From Xenorhabdus cabanillasii (lineage in GTDB: Bacteria; Pseudomonadota; Gammaproteobacteria; Enterobacterales; Enterobacteriaceae), in NCBI RefSeq assembly GCF_003386665.1, contig NZ_QTUB01000001.1, positions 2,790,001-2,854,000 of the forward strand: DNA of 64,000 nt, given 5' to 3'. The translations under genes were made by a program, and so were the position numbers. Shown one piece after another: positions 19,101-31,043 of the stretch. The stretch's first letter is position 1, and each line of letters opens with the position of its first letter. The notes beneath the pieces were generated by a model. That model did no database searches, was not told the origin of the DNA, and was given only the letters and a program-made list of their open reading frames with translations.

Positions 19101-19263
19101 ATGCTCCGGGCATTGAAGCAGAAACTGTAATCACCGGAAAATCAACCTGCGGTAATGGTGATACTGGTAACAGGGTAAAGCTAAGAGCACCAAATAGCGT
19201 AATGGCTACGCTTAATAGTGTGGTTGCGACAGGCCGCTGGATAAATAAGGCGAAAAATTTCAC
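16168..19263 (-). CDS. mdtC: RND multidrug transporter subunit MdtC
   Basis: The 1031-residue inner-membrane RND pump has 12 helices and two large periplasmic loops. It starts [20 protein letters not shown], and the TM4 region [19 protein letters not shown] carries the proton-relay aspartates. With MdtB it forms a heteromultimer that works with the adaptor MdtA and TolC to export bile salts, novobiocin and other compounds. The length is close to E. coli MdtC (1025). The start overlaps the mdtB stop by four bases and the stop overlaps the baeS start by four, a tightly translation-coupled operon. Confidence 0.96.
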   Translation of the reverse strand: MKFFALFIQRPVATTLLSVAITLFGALSFTLLPVSPLPQVDFPVITVSASMPGASPETMASSVTTPLERSLGRIAGIKEMSSSSSLGSSHIYLEFELNRDINGAARDVQAAINAAESLLPSGMPSRPTYQKANLASAPIMILTLTSDSYGRGQLYDIASTHLAQKISQIEGVSQVRVAGSSLPAIRVELNPNALFNQGVSLDDVRKAINKANVRHPTGHVDTDKQSWQIQTNDEIKQADNYASIIVHYRNGSPVRLKDVATVKDSVEDTKAAGMSGNGPAIALVIRRESSANIIETIKKIRAELPALRASIPANIQLNVVQDRSPPIRASLHEVERALAVAVALVILVVFLFLRSGRATLIPAIAVPVSLIGTFTAMYLCGFSLNNLSLMALTIATGFVVDDAIVVLENISRHLEAGLKPAQAALKGVREVGFTVLAMSLSLVAVFIPLILIDELLGRLFLDFAVTLATAIGISLLVSLTLTPMMCAHLLKSSPEKSLKKTRGFGKVLLRLQQYYGRSLKWILNHTRWVLLTLVGIIALNVWLYISIPKTFFPRQDTGQLIGFVVADQSISFQAMRKKMEYFIGVINADPTVENITGFTGGDNINVGFLFMGLKPLNERTENIEQVITRLRKKLSHEPGAELYLIPIQDLNPGGGGGNARSIYQFTLLSDDFSELRKWTPIIQKALKKVPQLTGVNSDDDSKGSELTITYDRDLIARLGISVAQANSLLGNAFGQRQISTIYQPLNQYKVVMEVAPEYNQDASSLEKIFVINKEGKRIPLSYFASWRPTNAPLDVYHQGLSAASMISFDIAEGYTMSDATRVIERTMTELGVPSTVRLSFTGTVQNFEESQRSQLLVILAAIITVYLVLGVLYESYIHPLTILSTLPSAGVGALLALELSNTPFSLIAMIGIMLLIGIVKKNAIIMVDFALEAQRNGRLSAHEAIFQASLLRFRPIMMTTLSALFGALPLVLNNGDGAELRHPLGITIVGGLVMSQLLTLYTTPVVYLFFDQLREKWRQRRAAKFQRIKPS

Positions 19264-22200
19264 AGCGGCTCCTGATGGTCAGTAGAAGAATGAGCTAATT
19301 TTGTTTGAGTGTCGTTCTGTCGCTTATGATTACTCTTATACTTGTATTTACACTTATAATAGTGCCCTAGCCGATCAAATAGCAGGTAAATAACAGGGGT
19401 TGTAAACAAGGTCAGGATCTGGCTCATAATCAACCCGCCGACCATACTAACCCCCAGTGGACGGCGCAGTTCAGCTCCAATTCCGTTGCTGAGCATTAAT
19501 GGTAATGCCCCCAATAGTGCAGCCATCGTTGTCATTAATATTGGCCTGAAACGCAAGAGGCAGGCTTGAAAAATGGCATCATAGGGTGACATTCCGTTTT
19601 CCCGTTCTGCTACCAGGGCGAAATCGATCATCATGATGGCGTTCTTTTTCACAATACCAATCAGCAAAATAATCCCAATGATGGCAATAACATCCAGTTC
19701 ATAACCACCCAGCATTAAAGCCAATAATGCTCCGACGCCAGCAGTGGGGAGTGTTGACAGGATAGTTACCGGATGAATAAAGCTTTCATACAGTATGCCA
19801 AGCACAATGTACATCGCAACGACAGCAGCCAGTATCAGCAATAAGGTATTATTCAGTGAATTCTGAAATGCCAGCGTTGCTCCCTGAAATTGTGTGTTGA
19901 TATCTTTTGGTATATTTATTGCGTGTTCTGTTGCCTTTACTGCATTAACTGCTGCTTCCAGAGAAGTATTTGGTGCAACATTGAATGAGAAAGTGGTAGC
20001 AGGAAACTGTTGTAGATGATTGATGGATAAATAACCTAATTGCTGTTTCACTGTAGCGATAGCAGTCAGGGGCACTGTCTTGCCGTCAGTGCTAATAAGA
20101 CGGACATCATTGAGCGCATCAAGACCGGGTGAATTAGTTGTATCCTGTTCCAGCACGACTCGGTACTGATTCGCTTGTGTGTAAATGGTCGAAACCAACC
20201 TTTGGCCGAAAGCGCTATACAGTGTGTTATCAATATCAGCCATGGAGATACCCAACCGACTGGCCATATCGCGATTCACATCAATATAAGCAACTAATCC
20301 CCTGTTTTGCCAATCATTACTGATATCAACCAATTCAGGACGTTTTTTTAGTGCTTCCTGTAATTTGGGAACCCAGACATTAAGTTCATCAAGAGAAGCA
20401 GCCTGTAAAGTAAATTGATATTGGGTACGGGAAACCTGAGTATCAATAGTCAGATCTTGCATCGGTTGTAGATACAAGGTTACATCGGGCACTTTGGCTA
20501 ACCGGGCTTGCAGGCGGGGAATAATTTCTTCAATTTTATCGTTACGCTGATCAAAAGGTTTAAGCGTAATTTGCAGACGCCCATTATTCAATGTTGGGTT
20601 ACTACCATCAACGCCAATAAACGTAGTTACATTCTTTACAGCCGGATCCTCCAGTAACAATGAAGTTACCTGACGCTGCTTGTCTGCCATAGCGCTGAAA
20701 GAGATGGATTGTGGCGCTTCCAGTGTTCCCTGAATTAATCCATTATCCTGCAAGGGGAAAAATCCTTTTGGGATCATGATGTAGAGCAGGGTAGTTAAAG
20801 CCAGAGTGCTGAGTGTAACACCGAATGTTATCCAGGGATGATTCAGAACGCGTTTCAGCCATGTGCCATATATCGCAATCATCCACTCGAAGAAACGTTC
20901 ACAGGCTTGTTCAAAGCGGTTGTATTTAATATCCGTTTCTGCTTTCAGCATTCTTGCGCACATCATTGGTGTCAATGTCAGTGAAACTACGGCTGAAATT
21001 AAAATCGCTACCGCCAGCGTAATTGCAAACTCCCGGAATAAACGACCGACAATATCTCCCATAAACAGCAGAGGGATCAGAACGGCAATCAAAGAAAAAG
21101 TCAGTGAAATAATGGTAAAACCGATTTCACCGGCTCCCTTCAATGCAGCAGCCAGCGGTTTTTCTCCTCGCTCAATATGGCGGGAAATATTTTCGATAAC
21201 CACAATGGCATCATCAACTACAAAGCCTGTTGCGATGGTTAATGCCATCAAGGTGAGGTTATTGACGGAAAAACCACAAAAGTACATTACCGCAAATGTG
21301 CCGATCAGGGAAAGTGGCACGGAAATGCTCGGGATCAGGGTGGCAATTGTATTGCGTAAAAACAGGTAAATCACCATCACAACCAATGCAATTGCCAGCA
21401 ACAACTCAAATTGCACATCCTTGACTGAAGAGCGGATCGTAACAGTTCGGTCAGTCAGAACATCTACATTAACTGACTTGGGTAGATTGCTGATCAACTC
21501 TGGCAACATGGAACGAATATTATCAGTAGTTTCAATAACATTAGCACCCGGCTGACGTTGGACATTGATAACAATAGCGGGTTTTTCATTTGCCCATGCA
21601 CCCAGTTTGGTATTCTCTGCACCTCGCTCAATTGTTGCAACATCCCGCAGGCGAATCGGAGCCCCATTTTTATAGGCCACAATTAAATTGCGGTATTCAT
21701 CAATGGATTTCATTTGATCATTGGCAGACAAAGTGATCGAACGGGTCGGGCCATCAAAACTACCTTTTGGTGAATTTACATTCGCATTTACAATTGCATT
21801 GCTAATGGTACGACTGTCTAACCCTTGTGCAGCGATAGCCTGCGCATTTAACTTCACACGCACAGCAGGGCGCTGTCCTCCAGCCAGAGTGACCAAACCT
21901 ACACCACCGATTTGAGAAATGCGTTGAGCAACGCGAGTTTCCACCATATCCTGAACTTCTGTCATCGGCAGGGAATCAGAGGTTACGGCCAGTGTTAAGA
22001 TAGGCGGATCAGCCGGATTGACCTTACTGTAAATTGGCGGATAAGGCAGGTCATCGGGTAATAAATTAATGGTTGAATTAATGGCGGCCTGTACATCCTG
22101 CTCTGCTACATCCAGTGGCAAGGAGAGCTGGAATACCAGTGTAATAACAGAAGCGCCCCCGGAGCTTTGTGATGCCATCTGCTTCAAACCGGATATTTGC

Positions 22201-22442
22201 CCGAATCTGCGTTCTAATGGTGCAGTTATAGCAGAAGTCATTACGTCTGGGTTGGCACCGGGATAGAGCGTAACAACCTGAATAGTAGGATAATCTACTT
22301 GAGGCAATGCAGAAACTGGTAACATTCGGTAGCCGATGATACCAGAAAGCAATATTGCAATCATAAACAGTGTAGTAGCTACCGGACGCAGAATAAACAA
22401 ACGAGACGGGCCGCCCCCTGTTATTGGAGAATCAGAAAGCAT
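19260..22442 (-). CDS. mdtB: RND multidrug transporter subunit MdtB
   Basis: The 1060-residue RND pump subunit pairs with MdtC. Features include the N-terminal helix ([22 protein letters not shown]), the proton-relay segment [19 protein letters not shown] in TM4, and a second helix bundle around [19 protein letters not shown]. MdtB is thought to supply the proton pathway in the MdtB2C trimer. The protein is about 20 residues longer at its C-terminus than E. coli MdtB (1040), ending in a lysine/histidine-rich tail. Its start shares one base with the mdtA stop (TAATG). Confidence 0.96.
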   Translation of the reverse strand: MLSDSPITGGGPSRLFILRPVATTLFMIAILLSGIIGYRMLPVSALPQVDYPTIQVVTLYPGANPDVMTSAITAPLERRFGQISGLKQMASQSSGGASVITLVFQLSLPLDVAEQDVQAAINSTINLLPDDLPYPPIYSKVNPADPPILTLAVTSDSLPMTEVQDMVETRVAQRISQIGGVGLVTLAGGQRPAVRVKLNAQAIAAQGLDSRTISNAIVNANVNSPKGSFDGPTRSITLSANDQMKSIDEYRNLIVAYKNGAPIRLRDVATIERGAENTKLGAWANEKPAIVINVQRQPGANVIETTDNIRSMLPELISNLPKSVNVDVLTDRTVTIRSSVKDVQFELLLAIALVVMVIYLFLRNTIATLIPSISVPLSLIGTFAVMYFCGFSVNNLTLMALTIATGFVVDDAIVVIENISRHIERGEKPLAAALKGAGEIGFTIISLTFSLIAVLIPLLFMGDIVGRLFREFAITLAVAILISAVVSLTLTPMMCARMLKAETDIKYNRFEQACERFFEWMIAIYGTWLKRVLNHPWITFGVTLSTLALTTLLYIMIPKGFFPLQDNGLIQGTLEAPQSISFSAMADKQRQVTSLLLEDPAVKNVTTFIGVDGSNPTLNNGRLQITLKPFDQRNDKIEEIIPRLQARLAKVPDVTLYLQPMQDLTIDTQVSRTQYQFTLQAASLDELNVWVPKLQEALKKRPELVDISNDWQNRGLVAYIDVNRDMASRLGISMADIDNTLYSAFGQRLVSTIYTQANQYRVVLEQDTTNSPGLDALNDVRLISTDGKTVPLTAIATVKQQLGYLSINHLQQFPATTFSFNVAPNTSLEAAVNAVKATEHAINIPKDINTQFQGATLAFQNSLNNTLLLILAAVVAMYIVLGILYESFIHPVTILSTLPTAGVGALLALMLGGYELDVIAIIGIILLIGIVKKNAIMMIDFALVAERENGMSPYDAIFQACLLRFRPILMTTMAALLGALPLMLSNGIGAELRRPLGVSMVGGLIMSQILTLFTTPVIYLLFDRLGHYYKCKYKYKSNHKRQNDTQTKLAHSSTDHQEPL

Positions 22443-23677
22443 TAAGTATTCTCCACTTTACTGTTTGACTGGTCAGACTTATCGCTGTTGCTGTTATCTG
22501 ACTCTGGTTTCAGGGGCTTAACAACCTCGACAATAGCACCTTCTGTCAATTGATCAGTACCATCTGTAACAACCCGGTCACCGACAGACAAACTGTTGTT
22601 AATGACAACCAGGTCGGTGTTTTGTAATCCGATAGTCACTTTATGTTTGCTGACTTTATTATCTTTATTCACCATCCAGACAAAATAACCTTCACTACTC
22701 ATCTGTAATGCGGCGCTTGGGATCACAATGGCATTGTTGAGCGTATTTACTTTGATCTGAATATTGACAAATTGATTGGGGAACAATGCATTATCTTGAT
22801 TAGTGAATTGTGCTTTCATTTTGATGGTGCCAGTAGCAGCATCAATCTGGTTGTCAATACTGAGCAGTTTGCCTTGTGCCAATTGCAGCTGGTTATTGCG
22901 ATCCCAGGCGATAACAGCAAGTTCTTTATTGCTCTTTTGTGCCTTCAATATAGTGCTGAGATCGTTTTCAGGCAGGGAAAACACCACATTGATAGGATCG
23001 ACACGTGTAATGACTACAATCGGATTTTCTCCCCCGGAAGAGACATAATTACCAACATCTATTCGTTTCAGACCGACACGACCTGAAATAGGGGCAGTAA
23101 TGCGACTATAGGTTAATTGCAGTTTCTGTTCATCAATATCTGCCTGATCAGTCTTTAAGGCGGCTTGATACTGGCGCACTAAGGAAAACTGCTTATCCAA
23201 ATCTTGTTGAGTAATTAATTTGTTTTTCGCTAATTGCTGATAGCGAGCTAAATTCTGTTTAGCATCAGCCAATATTGCCTGATCTTTGACATATTGCCCT
23301 TGTGCTTTCGCTAGTTTGACCTGAAAAGAACGGGGATCAATTTCCGCCAGTAAATCGCCTTTTTTGACATGTTGGCCTTCATTAAAATGCAGGGCAATTA
23401 ATTGCCCATTCACAAGGCTGGTAACATTGACTGTATCAGCGGCCTGAACTGTTCCCAATCCTCCCAGATAATGGGGGACAGACTCCATTTTAACGGTGGC
23501 CACCTGAACGGGTTGGGGGGGGATAAGGTGCGAATCTTTCTGCGATTCTGACACTTGTGCTGATTTTTCTCCCGGTGTGGCTGATTTTTTAAAATAGTTC
23601 CATGTAAAAAAAGCAGCCGCGGTGATAACGGCTAATACAGCAAACCCAAAAAAGTAGGTACGACATTTATTGCTCAT
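22442..23677 (-). CDS. mdtA: Multidrug efflux periplasmic adaptor MdtA
   Basis: The 411-residue membrane-fusion protein links the MdtBC pump to TolC. An N-terminal membrane segment (about 6-28) is followed by a lipoyl-like half ([20 protein letters not shown]), an alpha-helical hairpin ([20 protein letters not shown] to [11 protein letters not shown]), the second lipoyl half ([16 protein letters not shown]) and beta-barrel domains. It is the first gene of the mdtABC-baeSR operon, with a BaeR box about 100 bases upstream of the ATG. The C-terminus is rich in Ser/Asn/Asp, as is common in MdtA. Confidence 0.95.
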   Translation of the reverse strand: MSNKCRTYFFGFAVLAVITAAAFFTWNYFKKSATPGEKSAQVSESQKDSHLIPPQPVQVATVKMESVPHYLGGLGTVQAADTVNVTSLVNGQLIALHFNEGQHVKKGDLLAEIDPRSFQVKLAKAQGQYVKDQAILADAKQNLARYQQLAKNKLITQQDLDKQFSLVRQYQAALKTDQADIDEQKLQLTYSRITAPISGRVGLKRIDVGNYVSSGGENPIVVITRVDPINVVFSLPENDLSTILKAQKSNKELAVIAWDRNNQLQLAQGKLLSIDNQIDAATGTIKMKAQFTNQDNALFPNQFVNIQIKVNTLNNAIVIPSAALQMSSEGYFVWMVNKDNKVSKHKVTIGLQNTDLVVINNSLSVGDRVVTDGTDQLTEGAIVEVVKPLKPESDNSNSDKSDQSNSKVENT

Positions 23678-23778
23678 ATAATCGATATTCTCTTCATATT
23701 GTGCCGATAATCAGTCACACACATCTTATGCTAAATCAGTGTAAATATATATTTAATTAGTGTACTCGGAGAGAAATA

Positions 23779-23796
23779 GCCAATCATGGAGAAAAT
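23779..23796 (-). promoter_or_regulatory. BaeR-binding box upstream of mdtA
   Basis: Read on the minus strand, ATTTTCTCCATGATTGGC matches the published E. coli BaeR consensus TTTTTCTCCATDATTGGC at 17 of 18 positions. It lies 102 bases upstream of the mdtA ATG in the correct orientation, so the operon should be activated by BaeR. Confidence 0.88.
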
Positions 23797-24334
23797 GTGG
23801 AAATTATGTCAATGAAATAAATACTATTGTCAGCTGAATGTAAGAGCTGAATTTTTAAGTTTTCATGAGAGGCGCTAAAGGGTCTGATGTAACCTGCTTT
23901 CATAAGGGAGACTTGTCAACCATTTAGCTGGTGGATGGGGCAGTCATTAATCCGACAATTGAAAAAAGGTAATAGAGAATGGGCTTGAAAAATATTGTAT
24001 AAAAGTAAAATCGTCACAGAAAAAGCTAAAAGGTAAATACAAATATGACATTCAGAAAATAAAAATGATCGAAAAATACGATATATAGATATTAAGGAAC
24101 TCCTTGGTAAATTTTTAAGTAAAGGGCGTATCTTGTCCTGTTTTTCGTTGATATAATATTCCATAATCGCTGATAAAATGAATGGTTAAAGTTAACAGCA
24201 ATAAATAGGGTTTGGCTGTAAACGTTATTGTTTAGTAACTTCAATCACATTTTCCCTTGAAAAACAATAGTTTTTCAAAATATGCCAGACGCGATTAATA
24301 GTACTTTCAAACTTAACCAAAACAGGAAGTTATT
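23797..24334. other. Intergenic region between the mdtABC promoter and hcp
   Basis: This AT-rich gap holds the promoter of the rightward hcp gene and upstream sequence of mdtA. A leftward ORF of 82 codons (23916-24164) has a hydrophobic centre but no ribosome site or recognised family. AGGAAG precedes the hcp start. Confidence 0.4.
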
Positions 24335-24814
24335 ATGGCGAATATGATCTATTTAACCTTGCAGGGAGACAAACAAGGGTTGATTTCACAAGGTTGTTCT
24401 TCGATTGAGTCCATCGGCAATAAATATCAGGCTGGTCATGAAGATGAAATCTTTGTGTTGAATCTGCATCATTCTATTCATAGAGAACAAAATGTTAACC
24501 ATAGTCCAATTGTATTTGTAAAACCACAAGATAAATCATCGCCGTTATTAATGATGGCAATTTCAAATAATGAAAGTTTGAATCTGAAATTTGATTTTTA
24601 TCGCACCTCACAATTAGGATCTCAGGAACTCTATTATTCAATTGAATGTCGTGATGCAACAATCATTGAATTGTCACCAAACTATCCGCATAGTATTAAC
24701 CATGCAGAATCACAACCGGAAGAAATAGTCTCTATTAAATATAAAGATATTATCTGCCGTCATCATATGGCAGGAACATCTGGATATAGTGTCTGGGACG
24801 AGAGAGTGTATTGA
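24335..24814 (+). CDS. hcp: Hcp family type VI secretion tube protein (orphan hcp)
   Basis: The 159-residue protein has the Hcp1 layout. MANMIYLTLQGDKQGLISQG opens it, followed by GNKYQAGHEDEIFVLNLHHS and REQNVNHSPIVFVKPQDKSSPLL. The end, ICRHHMAGTSGYSVWDER, is typical of enterobacterial Hcp. Hcp hexamers stack into the T6SS inner tube and can carry effectors through their lumen. No other T6SS genes or an adjacent effector/immunity pair are visible, so this is an orphan copy that would rely on a T6SS elsewhere. It has a ribosome site AGGAAG and a strong terminator. Confidence 0.92.
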   Translation: MANMIYLTLQGDKQGLISQGCSSIESIGNKYQAGHEDEIFVLNLHHSIHREQNVNHSPIVFVKPQDKSSPLLMMAISNNESLNLKFDFYRTSQLGSQELYYSIECRDATIIELSPNYPHSINHAESQPEEIVSIKYKDIICRHHMAGTSGYSVWDERVY

Positions 24815-24824
24815 TAATTTGCAA

Positions 24825-24850
24825 AAACGCCGATTATTTAATCGGCGTTT
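24825..24850. terminator. Terminator hairpin between hcp and mgtE
   Basis: AAACGCCGATT (24825-24835) and AATCGGCGTTT (24840-24850) form a perfect 11-bp stem between convergent genes. Confidence 0.85.
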
Positions 24851-24886
24851 CCTGAATACAGAGTTTCTTAAATATTGGTGAACTCA

Positions 24887-26351
24887 TTAAACCAAAAACA
24901 GCGTTGCCAATCCCAAAAAGATAAAGAAACCGCCAGTATCAGTAATTGCAGTGATCATAACACTGGAACCAATCGCAGGATCTCTGCCTAACTTCATCAT
25001 AATAAAAGGTATCAATACCCCCATTAATGCAGCCATCAGCAGGTTTAGTATCATTGCCATTGTCATTACGCCCCCCATTGCAAGGTCATCATAGAGCACA
25101 TAAGTGACAATACCCATAATACCTCCCCAAATGACACCGTTTATCAGAGCAACACCAAGTTCCCTCAATAAAAGATAAGAGAAACTCCCTGTTTGGATCT
25201 GGTGGAGAGCCAGTGCCCGTACGATCATGGTGATAGTCTGGTTACCGGTATTACCCCCGATGCCTGCTACAATAGGCATTAAAGTGGCAAGAGCGACGAG
25301 TTGGGAAATAGTATGTTCAAACAGGCCGATAACACGTGAAGCGACAAACGCTGTGCACAAATTAATGGCGAGCCAAGTCCAGCGGGTTTTTACTGCCTGC
25401 CCAACCGGTGCGAAGACATCTTCTTCACGGCTCAGGCCGCCCATACGTCGGATATTGGTATCCGTTTCTTCGCTTAAAGTATCAACGATATCTTCGACAG
25501 TCAGACGACCCATCAACCGCCCGTTACTATCCACTACCGCAGCAGAAATCAAGTCATAACGTTCGAACGCACTGGCAGCATCTTCGCCTTTTTGCTCAGG
25601 CAGAAAAAGTGACGGTATCTATGTTCATCACCTCAGCTACAAGTTTATCCGGTGCATTGGTTAGCAAAGTCGTCAGTAGAAGTTCTCCCTGAAGGCGATT
25701 TTTACGATCAATGACAAAGATTTTATCCGTTGTTTCTGGAATAGAGCCGCGGGAACGCAGGAAACGCTGAACAGTACTGAGTGTGACATTACCTCGTACT
25801 GTCACAAATTCGAAATCCATCATCTGGCCGATACTGTCCTTATGGTACTGTAATACTTCCCGGATGCGGTTACGCTGACCAGGTTCCAGATAGGTCAGTA
25901 AACGGCGTGTTGTATCCCTGGGAAGGTGTTCAGCAATATAAGCCTGTTCATCTACGTGTAGTGTTCCGATTGCTCTGAGCAGTTCCAGATCAGACATGTC
26001 TTTGATTAAGTTATCCCAGACTGGAATAGAGGCTTCCACCAGCACTCCACCACGCTGGTTATTATCAATGAGCCGCCATAAAGCAAGACGTTCATCATAA
26101 GGTAATGCTTCCAGAATATCGGCAATATCTGCTGTATGCAGATTGGTCAGAAGGGATTTGACTTCTTCAATCTTCCCTGATAATTGGTCATCGCTAATTT
26201 TTGCATGTGCATCAGCTTGCCCCAATAACGAATCAACAAATAGCTTATCGTCAATGAGCAGCGAAAACAGGTTCTGGCGAATTAGAGCCAGCTTTTGGGA
26301 ATGTTGGCTGGTGACATTCCCATTATCAGGTTTAAAGGCTGGTTGTAACAT
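24887..26351 (-). pseudogene. mgtE: Magnesium transporter MgtE, split by a frameshift
   Basis: Two minus-strand frames make one MgtE. The 5' frame (26351-25596) encodes the MgtE N domain (about 30-135, HTADIADILEALPYDERL) and the first CBS domain, stopping after DTVTFSA. The 3' frame carries EQKGEDAASAFERYDLISAA (second CBS domain) and the five-helix membrane domain (VAGIGGNTGNQTITMIVRA, RDPAIGSSVMITAITDTGGFF). MgtE forms a Mg2+-gated channel in the inner membrane. Removing one base from the five-A run at 25604-25608 restores TFLPEQKGEDAA. The gene is broken there, or the extra base is a sequence error. The normal length would be about 485 residues. Confidence 0.92.
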
Positions 26352-26473
26352 AGTCTACCTTTAATTTATGCAAATAGTTTTTGCAAAAATCTGTACAAAG
26401 CTACCCGGTTTGGGAGGATATGGTGCTATTTTGTCTTAGGATTGCCATTTTGTTCCATCATATTTTGCTGTTT

Positions 26474-28030
26474 TTACTGATGATGTTCCAACTCCGCAGT
26501 TGGTGATTCCTCCTGGATATGTAAGTGCCAACCCGTCACATCACCCCAGTAAACCTGTTCTTTCTCTAAGTCTAACTGCATCAGTACATTCTGAATTAGA
26601 TAGTTTTTGGGAAGATAAAGTGTCCAGTGACCATGATCTGTTTCCAGCCTTAAAGATTCAGGTGTCGTCGTGGATTGGCGTTGATTATTCAGCAAGGTTG
26701 CTAATCTCAATATCTGGAGCATCGGAAGATATTGTTTTTTCTTGAACAGATAGAAACGGGGGTGTTCATGAACTTTAACTGCTTTGCGGTGATAGTGAAC
26801 CAATGTTGCTAACAATAATTGCTGTTCTTGATTAAAGCCGGGTAAGTCCGTGTGTTGCAGGATATAGGCAGAATGTCGCTGTAAACCACTCAGGTTGATG
26901 CTTAAGCCAACTTCATGAAGCATCGCTGCCCAGAGCAGAATGGCTTCCAGTTGTGGTTGTACTCGTTTGGGATTTTGTACCGCCCATTGGTCATAAAGTG
27001 TTTTGGCTGTGTTCCAGACACGGCTGGCTTGTTCCCTGTCAATATTATAGTGATCAGCAAGGCTTTTGGCTGTTCTTTGACGAATATCCTGATGGCGGAA
27101 GCGATCTTCCATTTCGTAAAGAACACCTTCACGTAATGCTCCGTCAGACAAACGTAATTCCTGAATATGCAAGGCATCAAATATACCGCACAGAATAGCC
27201 AGACCCGGAACAAAAGTTTGTTTGCGATCTTCGGGTAAACCGGGTAAATCCAGAGAATTGAAGTTATTGTATTTTAATACCCGTTTCACCAGCATATGGA
27301 GGCGCTCTGGTGTAATCAAACCATCTTTTTCACCAAATTCGACCAGTACTTCATGGACTGCTTTGATAGTCCCCGATGCTCCCAGAGCAAAATCCCAGCC
27401 TTTTGTGCGGAATTGCCAGATGAGATTCTCCAGTTTTTGTTCTGCCTGAAGCCTTGCTCTGCGGAAATTATGCTCATTTATTACTCCACCAGGAAAAAAC
27501 TGACGGGAAAAACTTACGCATCCCATACGGCGGCTTTCAATTAATAAAGGTTCGAAGTCCTCACCAATGACCAACTCGGTGGAACCACCACCAATATCAA
27601 TCACCAGCTTACGGCCCTTTTCAGGTTGAGTATGTTCTACCCCCATGAAGATCAAACGGGCTTCTTCATGACCGGAAATAATTTCAATTGGATAAGGAAT
27701 AACCTCTTTGGCTCGTTTCAGGAATTCTTCCGCGTTGGTTGCTTCCCGTAGACTATGAGTACCTACAAGGCAGACATTTTCCGCAGAGAAACCCTGCAAC
27801 CGTTCAGCAAATAACGACAGGCAGTCAAGACCGCGACTGATAGATTCTTCACTTAACTCATTTTTATCATTGAGGCCATCAGCAAGGTAAACCCGTTTTT
27901 TTAGACGCCCTATAACTTGTAATGCGTCATTTACAATACGGGCGATAACCATATGAAAACTGTTAGAACCCAGGTCAATGGTTGCAATTTCCAGCGGCTT
28001 AGGCGTTGGTTTATCGTGTTTCAACGGCAT
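26474..28030 (-). CDS. ppx: Exopolyphosphatase Ppx/GppA
   Basis: The 518-residue enzyme releases terminal phosphate from polyphosphate. It has the actin-like ASKHA fold: [18 protein letters not shown] near 14-31, [40 protein letters not shown] and [12 protein letters not shown]-terminal HD-like domain follows ([21 protein letters not shown]). Length matches E. coli Ppx (513). It follows ppk by three bases, so the pair balances polyphosphate synthesis and breakdown from one transcript, as in E. coli. Confidence 0.96.
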   Translation of the reverse strand: MPLKHDKPTPKPLEIATIDLGSNSFHMVIARIVNDALQVIGRLKKRVYLADGLNDKNELSEESISRGLDCLSLFAERLQGFSAENVCLVGTHSLREATNAEEFLKRAKEVIPYPIEIISGHEEARLIFMGVEHTQPEKGRKLVIDIGGGSTELVIGEDFEPLLIESRRMGCVSFSRQFFPGGVINEHNFRRARLQAEQKLENLIWQFRTKGWDFALGASGTIKAVHEVLVEFGEKDGLITPERLHMLVKRVLKYNNFNSLDLPGLPEDRKQTFVPGLAILCGIFDALHIQELRLSDGALREGVLYEMEDRFRHQDIRQRTAKSLADHYNIDREQASRVWNTAKTLYDQWAVQNPKRVQPQLEAILLWAAMLHEVGLSINLSGLQRHSAYILQHTDLPGFNQEQQLLLATLVHYHRKAVKVHEHPRFYLFKKKQYLPMLQILRLATLLNNQRQSTTTPESLRLETDHGHWTLYLPKNYLIQNVLMQLDLEKEQVYWGDVTGWHLHIQEESPTAELEHHQ

Positions 28031-28033
28031 AAA

Positions 28034-30103
28034 TTAGGCTCTTGGTTCCGGTTGTTCCAGGTTTTTCAGATAATCGTAAATGGCAGTTTGTGCGCGGATT
28101 TTACGCTTATTTCCCCGTGGCACATAGCGGTTGCTCAGTTCTTTATCAATATAGCGCGCCTTGACTGTATCGTTAAACTGGAGTTCTAAGATATCCAAAA
28201 CTCGTTGTTTTAACAGGGGATCTAACAAACAAACTGCGACTTCAATACGATAATCAATATTCCGGGTCATCCAGTCTGCGGAAGAGAGAAAAACTTTTTC
28301 ATTCCCTTGATTGGTGAAAACATAAACCCGATCATGCTCAAGAAAGCGATCTACAATACTGGTGACCTGAATATTCTCACTAAAACCGGGTTGATTGGGA
28401 ACCAGAGAACACATGCCCCGGATCAGAAGACGTACTTTGACACCCGCTTCGGAGGCATCATACAGGCGATCCACTAATTCTCTGTCTACCAGGTTATTTA
28501 TTTTTAAGGTAATGCCTGCTGCTTCTCCCGCTTTGGCATTTTCGATTTCTTGAGTAATTAACTTATTGAGCATTGCACGTGAATTTTGGGGTGATACCAT
28601 CAAATTCTCAAATGTTACAGGGCGATAAGGATTTTCAATAAAGTTAAATACACGACGTACTTCATTGGTGACTTCTGGCTTGGCGGTTAGCAGGGAATAG
28701 TCGGTATATAAGCGTGCCGTTTTTTCATTGAAATTTCCTGTACCGATGTGGGCATAGCGGATAATTTCACTGCTTTCAAGGCGTGAAATGATAAACAGCT
28801 TAGCGTGAATTTTCAGGCCCGGAGCAGAGAAAATCACATGCACGCCTGCTTCAGTCAGGCGTTTTGCCCAGTGGATGTTAGCCTCTTCATCAAATCGTGC
28901 CTGTAACTCCACTACTACCGTCACTTTTTTACCGTTGTGAGCCGCATGGATCATAGAATCAATAATGCGTGAGTCTTTAGCTACACGATAGATATTGATT
29001 TTTATTGATAATACACTCGGATCGAATGATGCCTGCCGCAGTAATTCCAGTACATGCTCGAAAGTATGATAAGGATAATAGAGCAAAACATCTTGTTCAC
29101 GGATGGCATCAAAACCGTTGCGGAAATGATCGAACCAGGTATGACGTAAGCGTGGCATTGGTTTATTCAGGAGGGTCCGGTTTCCTTCATTGGGAAACTT
29201 AATGAAATCTTTGAAGTTGTGATAACGGCCACCAGCAATGACGGAGTCATCATTAGACAACCCTAACTTATTGCGTAGTAGCTCTACCATTTCATCCGGC
29301 ATATCTCGTTGATAAACAAAGCGGACCGGCTCGGCTGTTAACCGTTGTTTCAGGGTTGAAGACATCAATTCCAACAAACTGGACTCCATTTCCGTTGCTA
29401 AATCGTATTCAGAATCACGGGTCATTTTCATGGAGTAGACGTTCAGTGTATCGTAATCAAAAAAACCTTTGAAAATTTCATCCAGTGTATAACGCAAAAT
29501 GTTATCAAGTAAAATCATTGATTTGCGTTTTTTTGGCATTTCTGGTGGCAGATTAACAAAACGGGGAACTTTGTCTGCTGGAATTTCCAGCAGGGCATAT
29601 GTTGTTTCTTGTCCCCGAATAATTTCCACGGCCAAATAGGTGTAATCATCTTTCAAAAATTCAACCAGATTAGTCTCTGGATTGATAACGATAGGTGTAA
29701 TATGCGGACGTAAATGTTGCCGGAAATATTGCCGCAACCAGATTTGTTGATTGGGAGATATCTGCCGTTCATTGATCAAGAAAATCTGGTTGCGTGCCAT
29801 TTCCAATAATAAATCGTTATAGAGTTCATCAAACTCTTGATCGATTTTGGCTACTTTAGACTGGATCTTTTTGAATAATTGCCGGGCGCTGGTTGCAGAG
29901 CCCCGTTCTTCGCTAATAAGAATACGACGTTTTACATCAGCAAAACGAACTTTATAAAATTCATCCAGGTTATTGGAGTAGATCCCCAGAAACCTCATTC
30001 TTTCAATAAGTGGATTGCTTTTGTCAGCCGCTTCCTGAAGTACGCGTTCATTGAAAGAGAGCCAACTGAGTTCTTTTTCTGTATAGAGGCGGTCGTGGGA
30101 CAT
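28034..30103 (-). CDS. ppk: Polyphosphate kinase 1
   Basis: The 689-residue enzyme reversibly polymerises the gamma phosphate of ATP into polyphosphate and sits at the membrane. [20 protein letters not shown] opens the N domain. The two phospholipase-D-like catalytic domains carry the phospho-histidine loop [11 protein letters not shown] and [25 protein letters not shown] 30103 was chosen because it matches the E. coli start (688 residues) and has TGGAGT upstream; the frame continues to 30178 without a better site. The gene heads a ppk-ppx operon. Confidence 0.96.
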   Translation of the reverse strand: MSHDRLYTEKELSWLSFNERVLQEAADKSNPLIERMRFLGIYSNNLDEFYKVRFADVKRRILISEERGSATSARQLFKKIQSKVAKIDQEFDELYNDLLLEMARNQIFLINERQISPNQQIWLRQYFRQHLRPHITPIVINPETNLVEFLKDDYTYLAVEIIRGQETTYALLEIPADKVPRFVNLPPEMPKKRKSMILLDNILRYTLDEIFKGFFDYDTLNVYSMKMTRDSEYDLATEMESSLLELMSSTLKQRLTAEPVRFVYQRDMPDEMVELLRNKLGLSNDDSVIAGGRYHNFKDFIKFPNEGNRTLLNKPMPRLRHTWFDHFRNGFDAIREQDVLLYYPYHTFEHVLELLRQASFDPSVLSIKINIYRVAKDSRIIDSMIHAAHNGKKVTVVVELQARFDEEANIHWAKRLTEAGVHVIFSAPGLKIHAKLFIISRLESSEIIRYAHIGTGNFNEKTARLYTDYSLLTAKPEVTNEVRRVFNFIENPYRPVTFENLMVSPQNSRAMLNKLITQEIENAKAGEAAGITLKINNLVDRELVDRLYDASEAGVKVRLLIRGMCSLVPNQPGFSENIQVTSIVDRFLEHDRVYVFTNQGNEKVFLSSADWMTRNIDYRIEVAVCLLDPLLKQRVLDILELQFNDTVKARYIDKELSNRYVPRGNKRKIRAQTAIYDYLKNLEQPEPRA

Positions 30104-30131
30104 TACGACTCCATTTGGTCCATTTATTGGG

Positions 30132-30695
30132 TTAACGATCTTGCTTTTTACGCTGAGAATGACGACTTTTATTAGCAAAATAGTGATGTTGGAAAGTACA
30201 CATCCGAATAGCAGTATGATAAGAGCCGTTTACGAAAAATTCATCGATTAATTCACCTTCTTTATAAAACCCTAACTTATTGTATATATGAATTGCTTTT
30301 TCGTTCTCTTTATCAACGATTAAATAGAGTTTGTAGAGATTGAGTACAGAAAATGCGTACTCCATCGCAAGTTTAACGGCCTCAGTTGCATAGCCTTGCC
30401 CTTGATAAGCTGGTGCAATAATGATCTGAAATTCGGCACGGCGGTGAACATAATCAATTTCCATCAACTCAACCAAACCGACTTTAGCGTTCATGTTCTC
30501 TATAATAAAACGGCGTTCACTTTGGTCATGGATATGTTTGTCATAGAGATCGCATAATTCGACAAAAGCTTCATAAGGCTCTTCAAACCAATAGCGCATG
30601 ACACTGGCATTGTTATCAAGCTGGTGGACGAAAGGGAGATCTTCCCGTTCGAGGGGGCGTAAGTTTACAGGTGGATTTCCAGAACCACTGGACAT
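30132..30695 (-). CDS. speG: Spermidine N1-acetyltransferase SpeG
   Basis: The 187-residue GNAT acetyltransferase uses acetyl-CoA to acetylate and detoxify excess spermidine or spermine. [20 protein letters not shown] and [20 protein letters not shown] are near-identical to E. coli SpeG. The acetyl-CoA-binding [18 protein letters not shown] and [20 protein letters not shown] follow. The C-terminus ([12 protein letters not shown]) is more basic than in E. coli. GAGGT precedes the ATG. The stop is 28 bases from the ppk start, so it may be read through into ppk-ppx. Confidence 0.93.
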   Translation of the reverse strand: MSSGSGNPPVNLRPLEREDLPFVHQLDNNASVMRYWFEEPYEAFVELCDLYDKHIHDQSERRFIIENMNAKVGLVELMEIDYVHRRAEFQIIIAPAYQGQGYATEAVKLAMEYAFSVLNLYKLYLIVDKENEKAIHIYNKLGFYKEGELIDEFFVNGSYHTAIRMCTFQHHYFANKSRHSQRKKQDR

Positions 30696-31043
30696 TAGAT
30701 ACCTCAGTGTTTTTACGATAAGGGCCGATTTAGTTTTGGTCTGTACGAAATGATATACGGATAGTTAATTATTACTAGATATCCCCGTCGCCTTTCAAGT
30801 TGCAGCTTTGGATCAGCACTGTATTGACAGAGCCAACAAATATAGGAAAAGAACGAAATATGGAAAAAGAACTTTCCGAAATAATAACATACAGCAAAGT
30901 GTCTGGTTAATTTTCATTATTTTAACATGATTAGCTTTAATACATTAGCTTTAAAGCGTATTAATCTCAATGCATTAATTTTACATGCTAACCTGAACAC
31001 ATTAATTCTGAACACAATGCTGTAATTGATCTAATAATATTGG
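30696..31043. other. Intergenic region between purN and speG
   Basis: This gap has the speG promoter on the minus strand. At 30785-30812 there is a degraded copy of the TTGCAGCTTTG-type palindromic repeat also seen near 45308 and 51111. From about 30925 to 31015 a TTAGCTTTAA / GCATTAA / ACATTAATT motif recurs in imperfect tandem; I could not assign a function. Confidence 0.45.

Noticed and set aside
23916..24164. Leftward ORF of 82 codons with a hydrophobic middle
   Set aside because: No ribosome site, no recognised family and AT-rich codon use typical of random open frames; treated as intergenic.
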